The position numbers and the translations under genes are program-made. From assembly GCA_020629895.1 (NCBI GenBank), contig JAHDCM010000001.1, positions 5,217-38,442 on the forward strand: a stretch of DNA of 33,226 nucleotides, written 5' to 3'. This DNA comes from Bacteroidota bacterium (lineage in GTDB: Bacteria > Bacteroidota > Bacteroidia > Chitinophagales > UBA2359). Shown piece by piece: positions 7,520 to 16,307 of this stretch (the first letter of the stretch is position 1; every line of letters begins with the position of its first letter). The notes under the pieces are model-generated. The model was not told the origin of the DNA. It saw only the letters and a program-made list of their open reading frames with translations, and did no database searches.

Positions 7520-7894
7520 ATGCCTACTATTCAGCAATTAGTCCGCAAAGGACGAGTATTACAGAAATCAGTCTCTAAGTCAAGAGCCTTAGACCGTTGT
7601 CCGCAACGAAGAGGGGTTTGTACGAGAGTATATACCACTACGCCAAAGAAGCCTAATTCGGCTCTTCGAAAGGTTGCAAAGGTGCGTTTGACCAATGGAG
7701 TAGAGGTGATTGCCTATATTCCTGGTGAGGGACATAACTTGCAGGAACACTCTATCGTATTGATTCGTGGAGGTCGTGTGAAGGATTTGCCAGGGGTGCG
7801 TTACACAATTGTACGAGGTACCTTAGATACGGCAGGTGTGGAGAACAGAAAGCAAGGGAGATCGAAATATGGTACGAAAAGACCAAAGAAATAA
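7520..7894 (+). CDS. rpsL: 30S ribosomal protein S12
   Basis: This is a 124-aa small-subunit decoding-centre protein. The universally conserved TPKKPNSALRKVAKVRL segment is present around residues 41-57, with lysines at 43 and 44 (the region where streptomycin-resistance changes occur in other bacteria). GVRYTIVRG lies near residue 93. The residues look wild type. It is the first gene of the str cluster, 27 bases after a TATCTTTG promoter box, and is followed by rpsG after 28 bases. The leader is A-rich with a weak purine stretch (GGAAGAA) before the ATG. Confidence 0.98.
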   Translation: MPTIQQLVRKGRVLQKSVSKSRALDRCPQRRGVCTRVYTTTPKKPNSALRKVAKVRLTNGVEVIAYIPGEGHNLQEHSIVLIRGGRVKDLPGVRYTIVRGTLDTAGVENRKQGRSKYGTKRPKK

Positions 7895-7922
7895 AAGTAA
7901 ACCATTAATATTTATTTAAGAC

Positions 7923-8390
7923 ATGCGTAAGTCTAGAGCAAAAAAACGACCATTAGCACCTGATACGAAGTATAAAGACCCAATGGTGACTCGCTTTGTG
8001 AATATGATGATGTTGGATGGAAAGAAGAGTACTGCTTTTAAGGTGTTTTATGATGCAATGGCTGAGATAGAACGAATGAGTGGTGATAATGGCTATGAAG
8101 TGTGGAAAAAAGGATTGAAAAACGTAATGCCGGCAGTGGAGGTGAAGAGTCGTAGAATTGGAGGTGCTACTTTTCAAATTCCAATTGAGATTCGTCCTGA
8201 TCGAAAGATTTCAATTGGTATGAAGTGGATGATTAGTTTTGCTCGTAAGCGAAATGGTAAGTCAATGGCTAATAAACTAGCGCAAGAAGTTTTAGCCGCT
8301 TCTAAGAATGAAGGTGCCGCTGTAAAGCGTAAAGATGATACGCACCGTATGGCTGAAGCTAATAAAGCATTTTCCCATTTTAGAGTATAA
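7923..8390 (+). CDS. rpsG: 30S ribosomal protein S7
   Basis: This 155-aa protein nucleates assembly of the 30S head and contacts the E and P sites. The N-terminus MRKSRAKKR and the conserved MVTRFVNMMMLDGKKSTA (residues about 20-38), VEVKSRRIGGATFQIP and RMAEANKAFSHFRV segments are typical of S7. The length matches the bacterial family. It lies between rpsL and fusA in standard str order. In E. coli S7 represses its own operon by binding the mRNA; no equivalent site was identified here. Confidence 0.98.
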   Translation: MRKSRAKKRPLAPDTKYKDPMVTRFVNMMMLDGKKSTAFKVFYDAMAEIERMSGDNGYEVWKKGLKNVMPAVEVKSRRIGGATFQIPIEIRPDRKISIGMKWMISFARKRNGKSMANKLAQEVLAASKNEGAAVKRKDDTHRMAEANKAFSHFRV

Positions 8391-8443
8391 AATTTATTTA
8401 CCTGATTAGGTGCTTTAAATGTCACCTGTAATAGTATAATCAA

Positions 8444-10570
8444 ATGGCAAGGGACTTAAAATACACAAGAAATATTGGTATTGCCGCGCATATTGACGCA
8501 GGTAAAACGACTACCACAGAGCGTATCCTTTATTATACCGGGATTACGCACAAAATTGGAGAAGTACACGATGGTGCTGCAACGATGGACTGGATGGAGC
8601 AAGAGCAAGAGCGTGGTATCACTATTACTTCTGCAGCTACTAAAACAACGTGGAACTTCAAAGGAGAAGATTATCAAGTTAATATTATTGATACTCCTGG
8701 TCACGTTGATTTTACCGTAGAAGTAGAGCGTTCTTTGAGAATCTTAGATGGTGTAGTGGCACTTTTTTGTGCGGTTGGTGGTGTTGAGCCTCAATCTGAA
8801 ACGGTATGGCGTCAGGCAAACCGTTACCATGTACCTCGTATCGGATTTGTAAATAAAATGGATAGAACAGGAGCTAACTTCTTGGAAGTAGTAGACCAGG
8901 TTCGTGACATTTTAGGTGCTAATCCAGTACCATTACAATTGCCAATTGGTGCTGAGGATGACTTCAAGGGGGTTGTAGACTTGATTACCAATGAAGCAAT
9001 TGTTTGGGATGATGAATCGAAGGGTATGACCTATAAGGTGATTGATATGCCCGCAGATATGGTAGATCAAGTAGAAGAGTATAGAGAGAAAATGATTGAG
9101 GCGATTGCGGATTATGATGATGCTATTATGGAGAAGTTCTTTGAGGATCCTGATTCGATTACCAAAGAAGAGATTGTTGCAGCGATTCGTGCGGCAGTAT
9201 GTGATTTGAAAATTATTCCTATGTTCTGTGGTTCTGCTTTTAAGAACAAAGGGGTACAAGCAATGCTTGATGGGGTTGTTTCTTTCTTGCCATCTCCATT
9301 AGATGTTCCTCCAATTGAAGGAGTGAATCCTAAGACTGATGCGGTAGAGGTAAGAAAGCCAGAGGTAAGTGAGCCATTTTCGGCATTAGCATTTAAAATT
9401 GCTACTGACCCTTATGTAGGTCGTTTGTGTTTCTTCCGTGTTTATTCGGGTAAGTTGCCAGCAGGTAGCGCGATTTTAAATAATCGTAGTGGTAAAAAAG
9501 AGCGTATCTCTCGTATCTATCAGATGCACTCTAATAAGCAAAATCCAATTGATGAAATTCAGGCAGGAGATATTGGGGCAGGAGTAGGATTTAAAGATAT
9601 TCGTACAGGTGATACCTTGACTTCTTTGGATGCGCCTATTGTATTAGAAAGTATGACTTTCCCTGATCCTGTGATCAGCTTGGCAGTAGAGCCAAAAACA
9701 CAGAAAGATTTAGAGAAGTTAGGAAATGGTTTGAGCAAATTAGCTGAAGAAGATCCTACCTTTAAAGTGAAGTTTGACGAAGAGACAGGACAAACGGTGA
9801 TTAGTGGAATGGGGGAGTTACACTTAGAGATTATTGTAGATCGCTTGAGAAGAGAGTTTAAAGTAGAATGTAATCAAGGTGCGCCACAAGTAAATTATAA
9901 AGAAGCAATTTCAGCTCCTCATATTCATGTTGAGCAATATAAAAAGCAGTCTGGTGGTCGAGGTAAGTTTGCAAAGATTAGTGTGGAAGTGATGCCAGCA
10001 TTGCCAGATGAGGAAAGTGGAGAAGTAGAAGAAGGTTTACAGTTTGTTGATGAAATCAAAGGTGGTGCTATTCCACGTGAATTCATCCCTTCTGTAGAGA
10101 AAGGCTTCAAATTGGCAATGACAACAGGTCCATTAGCTGGTTATCAAATGCCATCGTTACGAGTTCGTTTATTTGATGGAAGTTTCCACCAAGTTGACTC
10201 GGATGCTTTTTCTTTCGAACAGTGTGCGAAAATGGCCTTCCGTAAGGCTTGTGTGTCAGCAAAACCACAAATCTTGGAGCCTATCATGAAGCTTGAAATT
10301 GTTACTCCTGATGAATATAGTGGTAATGTAATGGCTGACTTGAACAGAAGACGTGGAATTATGGAGGGAATGGATATGAAGGGTACTGCACAAGTGATTA
10401 AAGCAAAAGTTCCATTGTCTGAAATGTTTGGCTATGTAACCTCTTTAAGAACAGTTACTTCTGGTCGTGCAACTTCATCTATGGAATTCTCTCATTATGC
10501 GCCTGCTCCTAAAGGAATTTCGGAAGAGGTAATTGCAAAAGCTACTGGAAAAGTAAACGTAGAATCATAA
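8444..10570 (+). CDS. fusA: Translation elongation factor G
   Basis: This 708-aa GTPase drives tRNA-mRNA translocation and, with RRF, ribosome recycling. G-domain motifs are complete: AHIDAGKTTTTERIL (G1, residues about 15-29), RGITITSAAT (switch I), DTPGHVDF (G3) and NKMDR (G4). Domain II follows, then domain III with GMGELHLEI and domains IV-V ending in SMEFSHYAPAP. The size and domain set suit canonical EF-G. A 53-base spacer separates it from rpsG and only 6 bases from rpsJ. The usual proteobacterial tuf gene is absent at this position, so the str and S10 clusters are directly joined, as is normal in Bacteroidota. Confidence 0.98.
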   Translation: MARDLKYTRNIGIAAHIDAGKTTTTERILYYTGITHKIGEVHDGAATMDWMEQEQERGITITSAATKTTWNFKGEDYQVNIIDTPGHVDFTVEVERSLRILDGVVALFCAVGGVEPQSETVWRQANRYHVPRIGFVNKMDRTGANFLEVVDQVRDILGANPVPLQLPIGAEDDFKGVVDLITNEAIVWDDESKGMTYKVIDMPADMVDQVEEYREKMIEAIADYDDAIMEKFFEDPDSITKEEIVAAIRAAVCDLKIIPMFCGSAFKNKGVQAMLDGVVSFLPSPLDVPPIEGVNPKTDAVEVRKPEVSEPFSALAFKIATDPYVGRLCFFRVYSGKLPAGSAILNNRSGKKERISRIYQMHSNKQNPIDEIQAGDIGAGVGFKDIRTGDTLTSLDAPIVLESMTFPDPVISLAVEPKTQKDLEKLGNGLSKLAEEDPTFKVKFDEETGQTVISGMGELHLEIIVDRLRREFKVECNQGAPQVNYKEAISAPHIHVEQYKKQSGGRGKFAKISVEVMPALPDEESGEVEEGLQFVDEIKGGAIPREFIPSVEKGFKLAMTTGPLAGYQMPSLRVRLFDGSFHQVDSDAFSFEQCAKMAFRKACVSAKPQILEPIMKLEIVTPDEYSGNVMADLNRRRGIMEGMDMKGTAQVIKAKVPLSEMFGYVTSLRTVTSGRATSSMEFSHYAPAPKGISEEVIAKATGKVNVES

Positions 10571-10576
10571 TCAATC

Positions 10577-10882
10577 ATGACACAACGTATCAGAATTAAG
10601 TTAAAATCATACGATCACAATTTAGTAGATAAGTCTGCTGAGAAGATTGTAAAAACGGTAAGGTCTACGGGGGCAGTTATCTCTGGTCCAATTCCTTTGC
10701 CAACCAAAAAGAAGATCTTTACTGTATTACGTTCTCCACACGTAAACAAGACTTCAAGAGAACAATTCCAGTTGAGTACATACAAACGATTGCTGGATAT
10801 TTATAGTTCGACTTCTAAAACTATTGATGCGTTGATGAAGTTAGAACTTCCAAGTGGTGTTGATGTAGAAATTAAAGTATAA
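10577..10882 (+). CDS. rpsJ: 30S ribosomal protein S10
   Basis: This 101-aa head protein of the small subunit has family-typical features: MTQRIRIKLKSYDHNLVD at the start, GPIPLPTKKKIFTVLRSPHVN (residues about 38-58) and SREQFQLSTYKRLLDIY. In many bacteria S10 also pairs with NusB in antitermination, which is of interest because nusA lies later in this window. It is the first gene of the S10 block, following fusA by 6 bases and preceding rplC by 10 bases, so it is almost certainly cotranscribed with both. Confidence 0.98.
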   Translation: MTQRIRIKLKSYDHNLVDKSAEKIVKTVRSTGAVISGPIPLPTKKKIFTVLRSPHVNKTSREQFQLSTYKRLLDIYSSTSKTIDALMKLELPSGVDVEIKV

Positions 10883-10892
10883 TAATAAGACC

Positions 10893-11510
10893 ATGAAAGG
10901 CCTCATTGGAAAGAAAATCGGAATGACTAGCTACTTCGATGAAAACGGAGTGCAAATACAGTGTACTGTAATCGAAGCTGGTCCATGTTATGTTACTCAG
11001 GTAAAAACTGAGGATACAGATGGCTATGACGCAGTGCAACTTGCTTTCGGTGAAAAGAAAGAAAAAAGTACGACTAAGCCATTACAAGGACATTTCAAAA
11101 AAGCAGGAGTTTCTCCCAAGAAAAAGGTGGTAGAGTTTCGCGATTTTGAAGTAAGTGTAAGCTTAGGAGAAACAGTCGGTGTTGATATCTTTGAAGCTGG
11201 TGACTATGTAGATGTTGCTGGAACCTCGAAAGGAAAAGGATTTCAAGGTGTTGTAAAACGACACGGCTTTGCTGGGGTTGGAGATGCAACTCATGGTCAG
11301 CATAATCGCCAACGTGCTCCTGGAGCTATTGGTATGGCATCTACTCCTTCTCGTGTATTGAAAGGTCAACGTATGGCTGGACGTACTGGTGGAAAAAGAG
11401 TGACGGTGCAGAACTTGGAAGTGGTAAAGGTTTTGGCAGATAAAAACCTAATCCTTGTGAAAGGAGCCATTCCTGGACATAAAAATTCTTATGTAATTAT
11501 TGAGCAATAA
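10893..11510 (+). CDS. rplC: 50S ribosomal protein L3
   Basis: This 205-aa early-assembly protein of the large subunit reaches into the peptidyl-transferase region. MKGLIGKKIGMTSYFDE opens the protein. The internal loop HGQHNRQRAPGAIGMAS (near residue 135) contains the glutamine that PrmB methylates in E. coli, and GQRMAGRTGGKRVTVQNL follows. The length is normal. It sits in the S10 operon with a 10-base gap to rpsJ and 7 bases to rplD when the ATG at 11518 is used. Confidence 0.98.
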   Translation: MKGLIGKKIGMTSYFDENGVQIQCTVIEAGPCYVTQVKTEDTDGYDAVQLAFGEKKEKSTTKPLQGHFKKAGVSPKKKVVEFRDFEVSVSLGETVGVDIFEAGDYVDVAGTSKGKGFQGVVKRHGFAGVGDATHGQHNRQRAPGAIGMASTPSRVLKGQRMAGRTGGKRVTVQNLEVVKVLADKNLILVKGAIPGHKNSYVIIEQ

Positions 11511-11517
11511 GAGTAAG

Positions 11518-12132
11518 ATGAAACTGGATGTACTAAATCAACAAGGTCAAGCTACGGGAAGACAAATTGACTTACCTGAAGCGTTTTTTGGTGTCGAACC
11601 TAATGACCACGTAATTTATTTGGCTGTTAAGCAGTTCTTGGCTAATCAACGTCAAGGGACGCATAAAGCGAAAGAACGTGGTGAAATAAAAGGATCCACT
11701 AAAAAGATTAAGCGACAAAAAGGAACAGGTACCGCACGTGCAGGTAGCCTCAAGAACCCTTTGTTTAGAGGAGGGGGGCGTGTTTTTGGACCCAAACCTA
11801 GAGATTATAGCTTTAAGGTAAATAAGAAAACGAAAACCGTAGCTCGTAATTCGGCTTTGTCTATCAAGGCACGCGATGAGCGAATTATCATAATTGAAGA
11901 TTTTGATTATGATACTCCAAAAACAAAGGACTTTATAAGCTTATTAAGGACTTTAGAATTGGAAGGCAAGAAAGTAGTCTTGGTGACAGGTGAAGAAAAA
12001 CGTAACCTTTATTTGTCTGCTAGAAATGTGCCTCAGTCAAGTGTGGTACTTGCAAGTGGATTGAATACGTATAATATTCTTAATAACCATACTCTGATAT
12101 TAAGTGAGAGTGTAGTCGCCGGATTGAAATAA
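11518..12132 (+). CDS. rplD: 50S ribosomal protein L4
   Basis: This 204-aa large-subunit protein has an extended loop lining the exit tunnel. The ATG at 11518 gives MKLDVLNQQGQATGRQIDL, the expected L4 start. A longer frame from TTG at 11500 would overlap rplC by 11 bases and adds only SNKSK-like residues, so it is not preferred. The tunnel-loop signature KIKRQKGTGTARAGS is intact near residues 63-77. In E. coli L4 represses the S10 operon through the leader; no such leader is evident here because the operon begins further upstream at rpsL. Confidence 0.96.
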   Translation: MKLDVLNQQGQATGRQIDLPEAFFGVEPNDHVIYLAVKQFLANQRQGTHKAKERGEIKGSTKKIKRQKGTGTARAGSLKNPLFRGGGRVFGPKPRDYSFKVNKKTKTVARNSALSIKARDERIIIIEDFDYDTPKTKDFISLLRTLELEGKKVVLVTGEEKRNLYLSARNVPQSSVVLASGLNTYNILNNHTLILSESVVAGLK

Positions 12133-12161
12133 TTAAACCAAATCCTTCAACTTTATTAGCG

Positions 12162-12458
12162 ATGTCTAAAAATATACTAATCAAACCCATCTTAACTGAA
12201 AAGATGACCAAGATGGGAGAAAAGCTCAATAAGTTTGGATTCGTAGTTGACAAAAGTGCCAATAAAATCCAGATCAGAGAAGCAGTAGAAGAGATGTATG
12301 GTGTTACAGTTGAGTCTGTGAATACCTATGTGATGCCTGGTAAAAATCGAAGACGTTTTACACGTTCTGGTATTTTGACGGGTCGTACCAAAGTGGTAAA
12401 AAAAGCAATCGTTTCTTTAGCTGAAGGAGAAACAATTGATTTCTTTGAAGATGTTTAA
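12162..12458 (+). CDS. rplW: 50S ribosomal protein L23
   Basis: This 98-aa protein sits at the tunnel exit, where trigger factor and the signal recognition particle dock. The conserved LIKPILTEKMTKM start (residues about 5-17), the FVVDKSANKIQIREAVEEMYGV helix-strand segment (near 28-49) and the GRTKVVKKAIV end are visible. The length fits the bacterial family. It is separated from rplD by 29 bases and from rplB by 44 bases, both without terminator-like structures. Confidence 0.97.
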   Translation: MSKNILIKPILTEKMTKMGEKLNKFGFVVDKSANKIQIREAVEEMYGVTVESVNTYVMPGKNRRRFTRSGILTGRTKVVKKAIVSLAEGETIDFFEDV

Positions 12459-12502
12459 ACAGCTTCTCTTAGTTAATGATCATTATTAAAGAATAGAATA
12501 AG

Positions 12503-13327
12503 ATGCCAGTTAAAAAGTATAATCCTACTTCACCAGGTTCTCGTTTTAGAGTGGGTAATTCTTTCGATGAAGTTACTGCTAGTAAACCAGAAAAGAGCCT
12601 GCTTGGTAAATGGAAGCGTTCTGGTGGTAGAAATAGTACCGGGCGAATGACAGTCCGTAATATTGGAGGTGGGCATAAGCGTCGATATCGTATTATTGAT
12701 TTTAAGCGAAATAAGTCAGGTATTCCTGCTACTGTTAAGACCATTGAATACGATCCTAACCGTTCCGCTTTTATCGCGCTTGTCTTCTATGCAGATGGAG
12801 AAAAACGATACATTATTGCCCCACAAGGATTGAAAGTAGGTGATAAAATTGTATCAGGAAAAGATGCGCAACCAGAAGTGGGAAATACCTTGTATTTAGA
12901 AGATATTCCACTCGGTACTTTGGTACACAATATCGAATTACACCCTGGTAAGGGAGGAATTATGGCTAGAAGTGCAGGTACTTATGCACAGTTAACAGCT
13001 AAAGATGGCAAATATGCAATCCTTAGATTGCCTTCAGGTGAAACAAGAATGATCTTGTTGAGATGTATGGCTACCATTGGAGTGGTATCGAATTCTGATC
13101 ACAGTCTCCAAAAATCTGGTAAAGCAGGACGTAGTAGATGGTTAGGAAGAAGACCTCGTGTTAGAGGGGTGGCAATGAACCCAGTAGATCACCCAATGGG
13201 TGGTGGTGAAGGACGTGCTTCTGGAGGGCATCCTAGATCAAGAACTGGAGTTTTTGCTAAAGGTAAGAAAACAAGAAATAAAAATAAATCTTCCTCTAGA
13301 TTGATAATTAGTAAACGAAAAAAGTAA
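12503..13327 (+). CDS. rplB: 50S ribosomal protein L2
   Basis: This 274-aa protein is among the most conserved in the large subunit; it helps subunit joining and shapes the peptidyl-transferase centre. The N-terminal MPVKKYNPTSPGSRF, the RNA-binding GGGHKRRYRIIDFKR (residues about 54-68) and the C-terminal GVAMNPVDHPMGGGEGRASG block are all present, including the His important for activity in family studies. The tail is Lys/Arg-rich. It lies between rplW and rpsS in the standard S10 order. Confidence 0.98.
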   Translation: MPVKKYNPTSPGSRFRVGNSFDEVTASKPEKSLLGKWKRSGGRNSTGRMTVRNIGGGHKRRYRIIDFKRNKSGIPATVKTIEYDPNRSAFIALVFYADGEKRYIIAPQGLKVGDKIVSGKDAQPEVGNTLYLEDIPLGTLVHNIELHPGKGGIMARSAGTYAQLTAKDGKYAILRLPSGETRMILLRCMATIGVVSNSDHSLQKSGKAGRSRWLGRRPRVRGVAMNPVDHPMGGGEGRASGGHPRSRTGVFAKGKKTRNKNKSSSRLIISKRKK

Positions 13328-13350
13328 CAGTAGTATAACTCGAATATATT

Positions 13351-13617
13351 ATGGCTAGATCACTAAAAAAAGGACCTTATATTCATCACAAATTGCTCAA
13401 GAAGGTTGATGCATTAAATGAGAGTGGCAAGAAAACAGTTGTGAAAACTTGGGCTCGCTCATCAATGATTACACCCGATTTTGTAGGGCATACCTTAGCA
13501 GTTCATAATGGTAATAAATTTATTCCTGTTTATGTGACAGAAAATATGGTTGGTCATAAGTTGGGTGAGTTTGCACCTACGCGTAACTTTAAAGGACACG
13601 CAGCAAAGAAGAAGTAA
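13351..13617 (+). CDS. rpsS: 30S ribosomal protein S19
   Basis: This 88-aa small-subunit head protein is part of the S13-S19 bridge region. MARSLKKGPYIHHKLLKKV, the central TWARSSMITPDFVGHTLAVHNG (residues about 33-54) and the C-terminal GHKLGEFAPTRNFKGHAAKKK are diagnostic. It starts 23 bases after rplB. A 58-base spacer to rplV holds a small inverted repeat (GACGTACTTGTACGTAG region) of unknown significance. Confidence 0.98.
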   Translation: MARSLKKGPYIHHKLLKKVDALNESGKKTVVKTWARSSMITPDFVGHTLAVHNGNKFIPVYVTENMVGHKLGEFAPTRNFKGHAAKKK

Positions 13618-13675
13618 AGACGTACTTGTACGTAGTTTATTAATAGGAATTCTGGGCATTTAAAATAATAGACTA

Positions 13676-14062
13676 ATGGAAGCAGTAGCAAAGCTTAGAA
13701 ACTACCCAAGTTCTCCTCGTAAGATGAGACTCGTGGCTGATCTCGTAAGAGGAAAGGATGTTAGCGAAGCACTTAGTATTTTAAAATTTACACGTAAACA
13801 TTCTGCACGTCCACTCGAAAAATTATTGGTCTCCGCGATCGCTAATTGGGAAAATAAAAATGGACTTTCAGCAAGTGATGATTTGTATGTAAAAACAATA
13901 CAAGTAGATGGAGCAAGGATGCTTAAACGCTTCCGTCCAGCTCCTTATGGCCGAGCGCACCGAATCAGAAAACGATCTAACCACGTGACTATCGTAGTAG
14001 ATGCTCGAGGAGCAGAAAGTAATGAGGCAGTAGATGTGATAAATAGTGAATCCGAAAATTAA
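13676..14062 (+). CDS. rplV: 50S ribosomal protein L22
   Basis: This 128-aa protein lines the nascent-chain tunnel near the macrolide-binding region. The start KLRNYPSSPRKMRLVADLVRGK (residues about 6-27), central KLLVSAIANWENKNG and C-terminal beta-hairpin PAPYGRAHRIRKRSNHVTIVV are clear family marks. A short acidic tail (ESNEAVDVINSESEN) extends beyond the core. It precedes rpsC by 20 bases in normal S10 order. Confidence 0.97.
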   Translation: MEAVAKLRNYPSSPRKMRLVADLVRGKDVSEALSILKFTRKHSARPLEKLLVSAIANWENKNGLSASDDLYVKTIQVDGARMLKRFRPAPYGRAHRIRKRSNHVTIVVDARGAESNEAVDVINSESEN

Positions 14063-14082
14063 GAATGATTTATAAATAGAGT

Positions 14083-14814
14083 ATGGGACAAAAAGTTAAT
14101 CCAATTGCCAATAGATTAGGGTACATCAGAGGATGGGACTCTAACTGGTTTGCTACCTCTGCAGACTTTGCTGATAAGCTCGTTGAAGACGAAAAAATTA
14201 GAGAGTACTTAAATGCACGTATCTCAAAAGGTGGTATCTCTAGAATTGTTATCGAAAGAACGCTCAAGCGTATCACTATCACTATTCATACCTCAAGACC
14301 AGGTGTAATTATTGGTAAAGGTGGTGGACAAGTAGATAGTATCCGTGAAGAGTTGAAGAAACTAACAGGTAAAGAGGTACAAATCAATATTGCCGAAATA
14401 CGTCGCCCAGAGTTAGATGCTTATATTGTTGCTGAAAATATTGCGAAGCAATTAGAAGCTAGAATTAACTTTCGTCGAGCAGTTAAGTTGGCAATCAATA
14501 ATACGATGCGAATGGGAGCTGAAGGGATCAAAGTAAAAGTATCTGGCCGCTTAGGAGGAGCTGAAATGGCTCGTTCTGAAGAGTATAAAGAAGGTCGTAC
14601 TCCCTTACATACATTTCGTGCTAATATTGATTATGCGTTGTATGAAGCGAATACCATTTATGGCAAAATCGGAGTGAAGGTGTGGATCTGTAAAGGAGAG
14701 GTATTTGGTAAGGTTGATCTTGCGCCAACACGTCCTAAGAAAGGAAGAAGAAGAGATGGTGGTAATAATAGCGGCGGGGGAAGAAAAGGAAGAAGAAGAA
14801 ATAATAATCGCTAA
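14083..14814 (+). CDS. rpsC: 30S ribosomal protein S3
   Basis: This 243-aa protein lies at the mRNA entry channel of the 30S head. MGQKVNPIANRLGYIRGWDSNW opens it. The KH-type RNA-binding motif VIIGKGGGQVDSIREELKKL lies at about residues 75-94, followed by the C-terminal S3 domain with NNTMRMGAEGIKVKVSGRLGG. The last roughly 25 residues are a low-complexity Arg/Gly/Asn tail (GRRRDGG... RRRNNNR), probably disordered and RNA-binding. The gene order and spacing are standard. Confidence 0.98.
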   Translation: MGQKVNPIANRLGYIRGWDSNWFATSADFADKLVEDEKIREYLNARISKGGISRIVIERTLKRITITIHTSRPGVIIGKGGGQVDSIREELKKLTGKEVQINIAEIRRPELDAYIVAENIAKQLEARINFRRAVKLAINNTMRMGAEGIKVKVSGRLGGAEMARSEEYKEGRTPLHTFRANIDYALYEANTIYGKIGVKVWICKGEVFGKVDLAPTRPKKGRRRDGGNNSGGGRKGRRRNNNR

Positions 14815-14879
14815 ACATCTTGCCTTTATTCCTGCTAGAATAGTATAAAATAGTTTTTTATTTAGTAAATAGTTTTATC

Positions 14880-15299
14880 ATGTTACAGCCAAAAAGAACG
14901 AAGTTTAGAAAGATGCAAAAGGGCAGAATGAAAGGAAATGCCCAACGTGGGTCTTCTTTGGCTTTCGGATCATTTGGATTAAAAGCAGTAGAAGGTGCTT
15001 GGATTACGAACCGACAAATTGAGTCTGCTCGTGTTGCCCTTACTAGATACATGAAAAGGGAAGGGAAAGTATGGATTCGAATCTTTCCAGATAAACCAGT
15101 AACTGCTAAACCATTGGAAGTACGTATGGGTAAAGGTAAAGGTGCTCCTAGTCATTGGGTAGCGGTTGTAAAACCTGGACGTATCATGTTCGAAATTGAA
15201 GGGGTGCCTATTGAAGTGGCTACTGAAGCACTTCGATTAGCAGCACAAAAACTTCCACTTAAAACTAAAACAGTTGTTCGTCGAGATTATGCTGAATAA
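14880..15299 (+). CDS. rplP: 50S ribosomal protein L16
   Basis: This 139-aa late-assembling protein at the A-site side of the large subunit contacts tRNA. MLQPKRTKFRKMQKGRMKG is the classic start. GSFGLKAVEGAWITNRQIESARVA (residues about 28-51), the KPLEVRMGKGKG loop near 80 and the ending RLAAQKLP are all present. It is separated from rpsC by 65 bases and from rpmC by 61 bases, with no obvious regulatory structure in either gap. Confidence 0.98.
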   Translation: MLQPKRTKFRKMQKGRMKGNAQRGSSLAFGSFGLKAVEGAWITNRQIESARVALTRYMKREGKVWIRIFPDKPVTAKPLEVRMGKGKGAPSHWVAVVKPGRIMFEIEGVPIEVATEALRLAAQKLPLKTKTVVRRDYAE

Positions 15300-15360
15300 T
15301 AGCAGCTTAAAACTGATTGAAAACTGTTTACTTATATCATTCATTGCAATTTTTTAAGAG

Positions 15361-15573
15361 ATGGCAAAAGAAAATAACATAAATCTACAAGATCTTGGAC
15401 TAGAAGAGTTGCTAGAAACACTAGAGGAGTCAAGAGTTCACTTGCGTAAGCTGCGTTTCAATCACGCTGTCTCAGTGTTAGAAGATACTAATTCTATAAA
15501 GAATTCTCGTAGAGAAATTGCACGTATCAAAACAGAAATACGTGCCAGAGAAATTGCTGAAGCAAAAAAGTAA
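15361..15573 (+). CDS. rpmC: 50S ribosomal protein L29
   Basis: This is a 70-aa, two-helix protein near the tunnel exit, adjacent to L23. The sequence LEELLETLEESRVHLRKLRFNHAV (residues about 14-37) followed by NSIKNSRREIARIKTEIRARE matches the L29 helical hairpin with its usual LRKLRF and RREIARIKT signatures. The length is typical. It lies between rplP and rpsQ as expected. Confidence 0.96.
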   Translation: MAKENNINLQDLGLEELLETLEESRVHLRKLRFNHAVSVLEDTNSIKNSRREIARIKTEIRAREIAEAKK

Positions 15574-15592
15574 CAATAAATAATTTGTCAAC

Positions 15593-15850
15593 ATGTCAGA
15601 GAGAAATCTAAGAAAGCAAAGAGTCGGCGTTGTTGCGAGCAATAAAATGGACAAGTCTATCACCGTACTCGTTGAACGTAAAGTGAAACATCCAATGTAT
15701 GGAAAGTTCATTAAAAAGTCGAAAAAATATATGGTGCATGATGAAAAAAATGATTGCAACATAGGTGATACCGTTCGTATTATGGAAACACGCCCACTTA
15801 GTAAAAGAAAATGTTGGCGTTTAGTAGAGATTCTCGAAAGAGCAAAATAA
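15593..15850 (+). CDS. rpsQ: 30S ribosomal protein S17
   Basis: This 85-aa OB-fold protein binds 16S rRNA early in assembly. RNLRKQRVGVVASNKMDKSI (residues about 4-23), VERKVKHPMYGKFIKKSKKYMVHDE and the end GDTVRIMETRPLSKRKCWRLVEI are diagnostic. Spacing to rpmC is 19 bases and to rplN 12 bases, consistent with a single transcript. Confidence 0.97.
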   Translation: MSERNLRKQRVGVVASNKMDKSITVLVERKVKHPMYGKFIKKSKKYMVHDEKNDCNIGDTVRIMETRPLSKRKCWRLVEILERAK

Positions 15851-15862
15851 TCACTTAGCCTT

Positions 15863-16231
15863 ATGATACAACAAGAAAGTAGAATTAGAGTGGCAGATAA
15901 CAGCGGAGCTAAAGAAGCTCTTTGTATCCGTGTTCTAGGAGGTTCTGGTAGACGTTATGCCCGTGTAGGTGATGAAATTATGGTGAGTGTGAAAGATGCC
16001 CTACCCGCTGGTAATGTCAAAAAAGGACAAAAATCTAGAGCAGTCGTTGTTCGTACCAAAAAGCAAATCCGTAGAAAAGATGGTACTTACATCTCTTTCG
16101 ACGATAACGCAGTCGTACTAATTAATAATGACGGAGACCCTAGAGGAACACGTATATTCGGACCTGTCGCCCGAGAACTTAGAGATAAAGGATATTCTCG
16201 AATTATCTCGCTGGCTCCAGAAGTACTATAA
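15863..16231 (+). CDS. rplN: 50S ribosomal protein L14
   Basis: This 122-aa protein at the subunit interface forms bridge B8 and is the docking site for silencing factors such as RsfS. MIQQESRIRVADNSGAKEALCIRVLGG starts the protein. RRKDGTYISFDDNAVVLIN lies in the middle and GTRIFGPVARELR (residues about 93-105) near the end. The length is canonical. It lies 12 bases after rpsQ, with a 76-base spacer before rplX. Confidence 0.98.
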   Translation: MIQQESRIRVADNSGAKEALCIRVLGGSGRRYARVGDEIMVSVKDALPAGNVKKGQKSRAVVVRTKKQIRRKDGTYISFDDNAVVLINNDGDPRGTRIFGPVARELRDKGYSRIISLAPEVL

Positions 16232-16307
16232 GTGCCTCATAAGAAGCCATAGAGAATTCAAACTATAAATGATTATTCATTCTCCTCGGAGATTAGATCA
16301 TTAAGCC

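Noticed and set aside
10571..10576. Missing tuf gene after fusA
   Set aside because: This is the ordinary arrangement in Bacteroidota, not a deletion.
11500..11517. TTG-initiated extension of rplD overlapping rplC
   Set aside because: The ATG at 11518 gives the family-standard N-terminus.
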